From the NCBI GenBank assembly GCA_051880035.1, contig JBJENE010000041.1, forward strand, positions 1 to 9,799: a stretch of 9,799 bases of DNA, in the 5' to 3' direction. Each line of letters begins with the position of its first letter. Position 1 is the stretch's first letter. Both the position numbers and the translations under genes were made by a program. The DNA comes from Eshraghiella sp051880035. GTDB taxonomy: Bacteria > Bacillota > Clostridia > Lachnospirales > Lachnospiraceae. Shown here piece by piece: positions 1 to 5,716 of the stretch. The notes under the pieces are model-generated. The model saw only the letters and a list, made by a program, of their open reading frames with translations, ran no database searches and was not told the origin of the DNA.

Positions 1-415
1 CATACAAATCCGAAAGTTTTAACTCCCTTACATCAGGCTGTTTCTCTGTTCCGTTGTAAAACACAACAAACTTCGGTGTTGGCAGCACAATAGGTTTCCC
101 GGAATAAATATCCCTGTTAAAGGTGTACTTTGAAAAACATTTCGCTACATAATCAAGATCTCTTAAAGGCATATTTGGATTTACCGTGGACTGGTGCTCA
201 AAAAGACTCAATCGCATATCCACAACGCAGGAAATATCATTCTTTGTACTCATGTATATGGCGTTCTCAAGCGTGATAATCTCAATCTCGTTAACGTCCA
301 GGACATTTGTATTGTTGACTGCGTTAAATAGTTCAAGAAGCCTTTCCTTATCCTTGAAAAGCATGCGAAATACAGTATCCTTGTACTTTCTGTTTACGGT
401 TACTTCATTATTCAT
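1..415 (-). CDS. Rpn-family recombination-promoting nuclease / putative transposase (PD-(D/E)XK fold), N-terminal part
   Basis: Partial gene: 138 residues are readable before the window edge and the C-terminus is missing. The ATG at 415-413 is preceded by AGGAGG four bases upstream, so the start is well supported. Residues 9-25 (RKYKDTVFRMLFKDKER) form the opening typical of Rpn-like proteins abundant in Lachnospiraceae. A later stretch reads VDMRLSLFEHQST followed by NPNMPLRDLDY; the Asp and the E-x-Q pair are where the PD-(D/E)XK nuclease residues are expected, Gln replacing Lys as is common in this family. Known Rpn proteins are DNA endonucleases that promote RecA-independent recombination and usually run to about 300 aa. 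The gene has its own leader and lies beyond two terminator-like hairpins, so it is probably not part of the kinase operon. Family assignment is by recognised motifs; activity is inferred. Confidence 0.8.
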   Translation of the reverse strand, partial: MNNEVTVNRKYKDTVFRMLFKDKERLLELFNAVNNTNVLDVNEIEIITLENAIYMSTKNDISCVVDMRLSLFEHQSTVNPNMPLRDLDYVAKCFSKYTFNRDIYSGKPIVLPTPKFVVFYNGTEKQPDVRELKLSDLY

Positions 416-419
416 TTTT

Positions 420-436
420 CCTCCTTCCGGCAGGAG
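420..436 (-). promoter_or_regulatory. Ribosome binding site of the Rpn-like gene, inside a small hairpin
   Basis: On the minus strand AGGAGG (425-420) lies four bases before the ATG. Its AGGAG (425-421) can pair with CTCCT at 436-432 across a 6-nt loop, which would hide the site. The CTC end of that blocking arm also belongs to a second dyad just upstream, GAGTTC-A-GAACTC (446-434), so the two hairpins compete. The pairing is visible in the sequence; a regulatory role is speculation. Confidence 0.45.
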
Positions 437-553
437 TTCTGAACTCAAAACCTCTGCCTTATAAAATTTGATGGGTATAAAGCATTGATTTTCGATTTAG
501 AAATTCAGAAATGGCAGATGCCAAGAAAAATAGAATATTAATGCTTTGAATTT

Positions 554-562
554 ATTTTAGCA
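554..562 (-). promoter_or_regulatory. Candidate extended -10 promoter for the Rpn-like gene
   Basis: The minus strand reads TGCTAAAAT here, a TGn-extended -10 with one mismatch to TATAAT. About 17 bases upstream the hexamer TTTCTA matches the -35 consensus at only three positions. The element lies about 140 bp before the start codon and directly downstream of the 22-bp tandem palindromes. AT-rich sequence yields such matches easily, so confidence is modest. Confidence 0.35.
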
Positions 563-588
563 CAAATAGCGGAAAATAGAAATACGGA

Positions 589-654
589 ATTTGAGAAATA
601 AATAATTCTCATTTGAGAAATAAATAATTCTCATTTGAGAAATAAATAATTCTC
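589..654. repeat. Three perfect tandem copies of a 22-bp palindromic unit
   Basis: Three identical 22-bp units lie at 589-610, 611-632 and 633-654, followed by four bases of a fourth. Each carries an inverted repeat, TGAGAA-(8 nt)-TTCTCA, completed across the unit boundary. The 22-bp period is close to two helical turns, so the palindromes sit on one DNA face. The array is noncoding and lies just upstream of the candidate promoter of the Rpn-like gene. It may be an operator array, or a slippage-prone repeat with no function. Confidence 0.9.
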
Positions 655-693
655 ATTTCTATTGGGTAGGGAGTGTTTATCTATGTAGTGCCC

Positions 694-727
694 AAAAAAA
701 CACCCATCTGTTTTGAGGTGGGTGTTT
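694..727 (-). terminator. Intrinsic terminator hairpin (minus strand)
   Basis: Perfect 9-bp arms AAACACCCA and TGGGTGTTT (698-706 and 719-727) are extended inward by CT/AG pairs past one mismatch, leaving a 6-nt loop. On the minus strand the stem runs directly into T7 (700-694). The T-tract direction fits transcripts coming from the right. It could end the short interval 960-728 or act as a backup terminator for the kinase operon. Confidence 0.65.
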
Positions 728-772
728 AAAAATAAATCTGCTACAATTATTTGTAGAATACAGTACTTGATT

Positions 773-868
773 TTAATATGAGACTCTCACCCCTCCATCA
801 GAAATGACACTCGCTAAAGCCACTAAGTCTTTCCTAATTCCCATACCATGCCCCAAGCCTCTCCTCAT
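773..868 (-). other. Speculative 31-codon ORF in the intergenic region
   Basis: An ATG-to-TAA frame of 31 codons begins MRRGLGHGMG and ends SDGGVRVSY. It lies between the two minus-strand hairpins in an otherwise unexplained stretch. There is no Shine-Dalgarno sequence before the ATG, and an in-frame TAG lies five codons upstream. I do not recognise the peptide. It could be a small protein, the tail of a decayed mobile-element gene, part of a noncoding RNA, or chance. A 6-bp dyad (CTACAA/TTGTAG, 741-756) follows its stop codon. Confidence 0.15.
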
Positions 869-892
869 TACGGTGTTGCTCTAATATTAAAT

Positions 893-958
893 AAAAAATC
901 CCTTGTAGTTAAAATGGCTTCGTGGCTTTTGCGATTGCCATTATAACACAAGGGATTT
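893..958 (-). terminator. Nested inverted repeat with T-tract; likely terminator of the kinase operon
   Basis: The 11-bp arms AAATCCCTTGT (896-906) and ACAAGGGATTT (948-958) are perfect. Inside is a second 6-bp stem, AATGGC/GCCATT (913-918 and 937-942). On the minus strand the outer stem is followed by TTTTTT (898-893) and more AT-rich sequence. It lies about 130 nt past the stop codon of the last kinase gene, the right place and orientation to end that message. The 41-nt interior is longer than in most terminators, so a structured RNA element or a relic of a mobile-element end is possible. The inner part also contains TGTTATAAT on the minus strand, an extended -10-like match. Confidence 0.6.
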
Positions 959-1090
959 GTATCTTATTTTTTCACATGTTTGATACACCATATCTTTCAT
1001 GGTCTTTTCATGCAATTACACATCAAATTCAGATATACACATCGTTTCAGCCTCCACCTTATTGCCAATCAATCCAATAACAAGATTATA

Positions 1091-4000
1091 TTATTCATAA
1101 GAGACTGCCCACTCATGAAACATTTTTGTTATTGCACTGGTATTGGAAATACCAGCTATACCTGTTCCATTATTAACAATTTGATTATTATTTATTTCAA
1201 AGGAAACCATTCTTTTATTAGCCCAATTTCCTTCCACAACGAAGCCATTGCTTGATGAAAAACTCATTACACAAATATTACTTCCACTTGTTCCTCCCAA
1301 CGCACTTCCGCCGCTAATACTAGCAAATTTATTTATTACTATACTTTCGTGCTTAACACGAGCATCTATACCTGTAATAGAGTCATATTCCCAAAGTTTA
1401 TATCCACCATTTCTATTTCCCCATGAAGCAGACATATTAACTTTTAATGTATACTCTTTATTTGGTGATAATGAATAATCTACCAAAGCATCAATCAATT
1501 CTCCCGCTCCATTATTTACTGTTGCATCGTCTGAAATAATATGTATTTTTTTATCTTTAATAGAAATTGTAAATTGGCTGACTATGCCATCAACAGCTGA
1601 TTTAAAAATAATACCATCTGTAATTGTTCCTTGTGTTCTAAATTTAATATTAATATCGCATTCGTTTGCAGCTAAACCATCATTTGCTGTTCCTCTATCA
1701 TAAGAATTAAAATGAATATTACTAAATGTTATCTCACCTTTACTCAAATCATATCCATATACAACACCTTTTACTATTACAGTTAGCGATGCACTCTTTC
1801 CGCTTCCATCATTCGCTTTTACGGTAATTGTAGCAGTTCCTACTGATTTACCTGTGACAACGCCATTAGATACTGTTGCGACACGGGTATTACTTGAAGA
1901 CCATGTAACACTTCTATCCTTTGCATTACTTGGACTAACTGTAGGTGTAATTGTAAGAGTATCACCAACACCAATGGTTTGACTTGAATTAGGTGAAATT
2001 GTAATGCTACTTACATATATCTGATTCCAATGTGCATACAACGTCTGATTATTTGTTATTGCAACACTTGTAGCTGATGTGACTTTACTTCCTCCTGTTG
2101 ATGCAGTATACCATCCGTTAAATGTATATCCTGTTCTACTAGGTGTCGGCAGTTCTCCGTATGTTCCGTCATAAGTTACTGTTTTGGATGCCTGACTTAC
2201 CGTTCCTCCGTTTGCATTAAATGTTACCGTATACTGATTAGCCTCCCATTTCGCATACAATGTATGGTTCGTTTCAGATTCAACAGTTGCACCGGCACTT
2301 ATAAGATTAATGCATTCGGATTCCATGTACCATCCCTTAAAGGTGTATCCGGTTCGACTCGGTGTGTTTGCTTTGTATTCACTGCCAAGCTCATATGTTA
2401 TTTTATCGGTATGTCCGGTTCCTCCATTTGCCACATAACCGACATCCACTGTTTTTCTTGTCCAATGCGCATACAATGTATGATTTCCGGAAGTTGATAC
2501 AACGGTATCCGATGTAATCTGTTTTCCTCCGGTCTTTTCGGTATACCATCCATCGAATCTATAATACTTACGCTCAGGTGTAGGAAGAGTTCCGTAAGCA
2601 TTATCATATACTACCTTAGTATCTGATACAGCATTTCCACCACAGGAGTCAAAAGATAAAGTATAAGCGTCATTAGACCAGAACGCATATAGAGTATGAT
2701 TCTTCTCATTTGTTACAGTGGTTGATGGGAGTATTTTTTCACCTGCTCCATTCTCCTTGGTGTACCAGCCTACCAATACATATCCGGCTCTTGTTGCCTT
2801 GACTTCCTTATAAGTATTACCTAATTCATATGTTATTTTTGAAGAACCTGATATTGTTCCCTTTCCGGCATCATATGTAACATCTACTTTTTTGATTGTC
2901 CAATGTGCATACAAGGTATGAGCATTTTGGTTGGTTACTTCAGTTGAAGATGTTACCTTGGTTCCTCCACCGGCCGCAGTATACCAGCCTTCAAAACTAT
3001 AATATTGTCTTACCGGGTCAGCAGGAAGTTCATATTTTTCCCCAAGACCGATATATGCACTTGTTCCTGATGTGCTTCCTCCGTTTACATCAAAAGTAAC
3101 CTTAACTAAAATACGTTCCCAATGTGCATACAGAATCATATCAGTATTGGTTGATACAATTGTATTCTCGTCAACTTTACTTCCTGAATTAGGAGCAGTA
3201 TACCAGCCAAGGAAAACATGATTTTCCATTATCGGAACAGGCAATGTTCCATATGCATCTGTATAATATACTACTTTTCCTTTTTCACTGCATTCTCCGC
3301 CGTTACTGTCAAATGTAATATTTACAGGGTCTTTTCCAAGACTGACTGTAAGAAGAATACGAGCTTTAACTTTCTGACTGCTGCCTGCTGCAGGTAACTG
3401 TGTAATAACATTTCCGGCTTCGGTTTCTATATCGTATATTTCATTTTTTTCCACCTTGAATCCGGCTTCCTCAAGTTCTGCTTTGGCTGCTTCATAAGAT
3501 TTGCCTTCTACATCCGGCACACTGATAAGCTCGCTCTTTGAGCATACCGTAAGTGTAATTTCAAAACGCTTATGCACTTTTGCCCCGGCTTCTTCACTTT
3601 GTTTCAGAACAGTACCTTCTTCTGAATTTTCATCAAATGTGTAATCAACCGTTACAATTAACCCAAGATCCTGCAGAATGTTTATTGCTTCACCTTCTGT
3701 TTTACCGATAACATCTACCATATCAAATTTTGGCGGACCTGTTGATATTACCACATCTATTATTTCATCAGGATCCACTATAGTTCCGGCCTTAACACTC
3801 TGGCTGGCAACACATCCCTCTGCGACATTCTCATTCTCTTCATAGGTTATTCTGTATTTCAGACTTTTCTCTTCAAGTTTTTCAATTGCTTTTTCCTCTG
3901 TAAGATAAAGAATTAATGGAACCTTATATACGATTTCGCCTTTTGACATAATAATCCTTACTACCATGTCTTCCTGAATATATGAATCGGTTTCAACCAT

Positions 4001-5716
4001 TTGTTCAAGTACGCACATTGCATCATATTCGCTGCTGTATTCATATTCTGTTACCAGGAGTTTAATACCGTACTTTTCACAAACCGCCTTTGCATCATCC
4101 AGTTTCATACCAACAATATCAGGCATAGCATCCCCACTGAATGCATATTCAATTTCAGGATCCCTGCCCATTGATATTACCAATCTGATAAGAGTTCCTT
4201 TATCCTGCTCCGTTCCTCCTGCAACACTCTGGCTTATAACACATCCTTTTTCTATTACACTGTCATATTCTTCTACAATCTCGTATGTAAAGTATGATGA
4301 TTCCAATTCATCAATCGCGTGGTCTTTTTCAAAACCCGTAACATATGGAACTTCTATCTGCTCAATACCTGCACTCATCATGACTTCCACAGCGTAATTA
4401 ACCGGAACAACAGAACCGACACTTGAACCTTGAGTCAGGATACATCCTTCACCAATTTGTTCATCATATCTCATACCGCTTACATAATAGCTCAGCTGTT
4501 TTTCTTCCAATGTAGCCTGTGCTGTTTCTTCATCCATACTTACAATGCGGGGAACTCTGGTCATTCCGTCAGGTATCCATATTTCCCTTGGTGAATGGAT
4601 ATTAAAGCCTATTACACCGGTAATAAATAGAACAGTTAATGTTAATATTGCAACGATTGCAGTCGGCACGGTTATTTTAAGCCAAAGTGGCCATTTCAAA
4701 ATGTCTATCTTTTTAATCCTGCCATTTACTCTTGCTACAGGGCCTTCACCTGTAAGTTCTTCAATCAAGGTTTCCATGTCAGGGCTTCTGTCTTCAATTC
4801 TTACATTCATGGCATTAAGAATTGCATTCTCCCTATTCTCAGATATGTCCTTTGCATACTTATGCAATGGCTCCAGTATATCTTTTCTGCTGTTTTCAAA
4901 ATAGGCCCTTCTTTCCATTGAGTCAGGAGGAGTCTGTCCTGTAATCATACGGTAAAGAACTGCTCCAACAGCATATACATCTGTATGAGGCCCCTGATCG
5001 CCTCTGCTTCTGTACTGTTCCTCAGGGGAATATCCCGGTTTGATAATTACTGTCAGGCTTCGGCTATGTGATGTGGTAGCATATCTTGCAGCTCCAAAGT
5101 CAATCAGCTTTATTGCACCTGTTGTAGAAATCATTATATTGTCCGGTGCAATATCTCTGTGGATAATTCCGGCTTCATGAACCGCCTTTAAAGAAGTCAT
5201 TATCGGTATCATCATTTGAACCGCAACATCTTCCGGAATCGTACCGTTTTCCTTAAGATATTCCGCCAAAGTAATACCTTCAAGATACTCCATGATAATA
5301 TATGCTGTCCTATTTTCTTCAAAGCAGTCATATATCTTAACAATTCCGGGCTCATTTTGAAATTTTGCCAGCCTTCTTGCTTCATCAACAAATTTCTTCA
5401 TTCCGTCGTTAAACTGCTGGGACTTATCCCCATTAAATACAGTAAGTTCAGGTTTCCCCGGCATTCTTGTGGAGAATTCACTCGGAAGATACTCTTTAAC
5501 AGCTACTCTTGTCTGTAACAGCGTATCCCAAGCAATGTAGGTTACTCCAAATCCTCCATAGCCTACTACTTTTCCAATAATATATCTTTCATGAAGTATC
5601 GTACCGGGAATTATATGTATCGCCTCTTCAGGCATTGTTCCCTCAACATATCCACAATGTGGACATACATTAAGTTCATAGTTGTATAATTCCATACATC
5701 CTAAACATCTTTTCAT
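1091..5716 (-). CDS. Transmembrane Ser/Thr kinase with zinc ribbon, six PASTA, six InlB B-repeats, BIG2 and unknown C-terminal module
   Basis: 1541 aa. Cys4, Cys7, Cys18 and Cys21 form a CxxC-CPHC zinc ribbon. The kinase spans about 44-320: glycine loop 52-57, Lys74, helix-C Glu112, HRDIAPDN with Asp188 and Asn193, DFG at 206-208, and a SPEEQY APE-equivalent at 230-235, so all catalytic residues are present. One membrane helix lies at about 346-371. Outside are six PASTA repeats (385-794), six InlB B-repeats (798-1230), a BIG2 Ig-like domain (1234-1316) and an unassigned module (1320-1541). There is no LPXTG motif or second helix. Known PrkC/Stk1 kinases have the kinase-helix-PASTA order and sense peptidoglycan; added InlB repeats and BIG2 are unusual and suggest adhesion or wall spanning. 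The start overlaps the upstream kinase stop by one base (TAATG), implying coupled translation. The symbol prkC is withheld because the N-terminus and ectodomain differ from that family. Confidence 0.93.
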   Translation of the reverse strand: MKRCLGCMELYNYELNVCPHCGYVEGTMPEEAIHIIPGTILHERYIIGKVVGYGGFGVTYIAWDTLLQTRVAVKEYLPSEFSTRMPGKPELTVFNGDKSQQFNDGMKKFVDEARRLAKFQNEPGIVKIYDCFEENRTAYIIMEYLEGITLAEYLKENGTIPEDVAVQMMIPIMTSLKAVHEAGIIHRDIAPDNIMISTTGAIKLIDFGAARYATTSHSRSLTVIIKPGYSPEEQYRSRGDQGPHTDVYAVGAVLYRMITGQTPPDSMERRAYFENSRKDILEPLHKYAKDISENRENAILNAMNVRIEDRSPDMETLIEELTGEGPVARVNGRIKKIDILKWPLWLKITVPTAIVAILTLTVLFITGVIGFNIHSPREIWIPDGMTRVPRIVSMDEETAQATLEEKQLSYYVSGMRYDEQIGEGCILTQGSSVGSVVPVNYAVEVMMSAGIEQIEVPYVTGFEKDHAIDELESSYFTYEIVEEYDSVIEKGCVISQSVAGGTEQDKGTLIRLVISMGRDPEIEYAFSGDAMPDIVGMKLDDAKAVCEKYGIKLLVTEYEYSSEYDAMCVLEQMVETDSYIQEDMVVRIIMSKGEIVYKVPLILYLTEEKAIEKLEEKSLKYRITYEENENVAEGCVASQSVKAGTIVDPDEIIDVVISTGPPKFDMVDVIGKTEGEAINILQDLGLIVTVDYTFDENSEEGTVLKQSEEAGAKVHKRFEITLTVCSKSELISVPDVEGKSYEAAKAELEEAGFKVEKNEIYDIETEAGNVITQLPAAGSSQKVKARILLTVSLGKDPVNITFDSNGGECSEKGKVVYYTDAYGTLPVPIMENHVFLGWYTAPNSGSKVDENTIVSTNTDMILYAHWERILVKVTFDVNGGSTSGTSAYIGLGEKYELPADPVRQYYSFEGWYTAAGGGTKVTSSTEVTNQNAHTLYAHWTIKKVDVTYDAGKGTISGSSKITYELGNTYKEVKATRAGYVLVGWYTKENGAGEKILPSTTVTNEKNHTLYAFWSNDAYTLSFDSCGGNAVSDTKVVYDNAYGTLPTPERKYYRFDGWYTEKTGGKQITSDTVVSTSGNHTLYAHWTRKTVDVGYVANGGTGHTDKITYELGSEYKANTPSRTGYTFKGWYMESECINLISAGATVESETNHTLYAKWEANQYTVTFNANGGTVSQASKTVTYDGTYGELPTPSRTGYTFNGWYTASTGGSKVTSATSVAITNNQTLYAHWNQIYVSSITISPNSSQTIGVGDTLTITPTVSPSNAKDRSVTWSSSNTRVATVSNGVVTGKSVGTATITVKANDGSGKSASLTVIVKGVVYGYDLSKGEITFSNIHFNSYDRGTANDGLAANECDINIKFRTQGTITDGIIFKSAVDGIVSQFTISIKDKKIHIISDDATVNNGAGELIDALVDYSLSPNKEYTLKVNMSASWGNRNGGYKLWEYDSITGIDARVKHESIVINKFASISGGSALGGTSGSNICVMSFSSSNGFVVEGNWANKRMVSFEINNNQIVNNGTGIAGISNTSAITKMFHEWAVSYE
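1094..1759 (-). other. Unassigned C-terminal module of the large kinase (residues 1320-1541)
   Basis: About 220 residues after the BIG2 domain match no family I can name. The pattern is beta-rich: alternating hydrophobic strands (DINIKFRT, QFTISIKDKKIHII, EYTLKVNMS), a DGIIF segment and many Gly, Asn and Ser. This resembles a LamG or concanavalin-type sandwich, but that is fold-level inference. A hand count over eight 60-base lines within 1141-1680 gives about 31% GC, against about 43% for 3361-3600 in the PASTA-coding part. Confidence 0.5.
1769..2017 (-). other. BIG2 (bacterial Ig-like group 2) domain, residues 1234-1316 of the large kinase
   Basis: The stretch shows the BIG2 hallmarks in order: VSSITISPNS, GDTLTITPTVSPSNA, VTWSSSNTRVATV, NGVVTGKSVGTATITVKA. 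BIG2 domains are common in surface adhesins and cell-wall proteins. Here the domain links the InlB repeats to the unassigned C-terminal module. Confidence 0.9.
2027..3325 (-). repeat. Six InlB B-repeat (Listeria-Bacteroides, Flg_new) modules
   Basis: Residues 798-866, 871-939, 943-1013, 1017-1085, 1089-1157 and 1161-1230 each follow the pattern TFDxNGG, then GYxFxGWYT, then TLYAHW. Units are about 69-71 residues. At DNA level the LYAHW-coding part is partly conserved: forms of CCAATGTGCATACAA recur near 2027, 2461, 2899 and 3119, so copy number could change by recombination. Such repeats occur in bacterial surface and adhesion proteins. Confidence 0.92.
3335..4564 (-). repeat. Six PASTA repeats in the kinase ectodomain
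   Basis: Residues 385-450, 453-517, 529-592, 596-660, 664-726 and 730-794 each follow the PASTA plan: a short V-P-[DY]-V-like strand, a helix with A..L (AKAELEEAGFKV), a V[IL].Q[SL]...G turn, and a closing strand ending V.VS.G. PASTA domains of PrkC and PknB bind muropeptides or crosslinked wall. Six is more than the three or four usual in Firmicutes kinases. Several copies lack the usual Pro, for example MVDV at 666-669. Confidence 0.9.

Noticed and set aside
186..464. Plus-strand open frame of 92 codons near the left edge
   Set aside because: It is the complement of the Rpn-like coding frame, which has family motifs and an excellent ribosome binding site on the minus strand.
589..654. CRISPR array
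   Set aside because: The 22-bp units abut directly with no spacers and number only three, so this is a simple tandem repeat.
1019..1050. Nine-codon mini-ORF (MCISEFDV) preceded by GGAGG on the minus strand
   Set aside because: Too short to support as a gene. It is the end of the frame continuing past the kinase stop and resembles no known leader peptide.
4545..4904. Plus-strand open frame of 119 codons inside the large kinase gene
   Set aside because: It is antisense to the kinase-to-PASTA boundary, which has clear domain homology, and its translation resembles no protein family.
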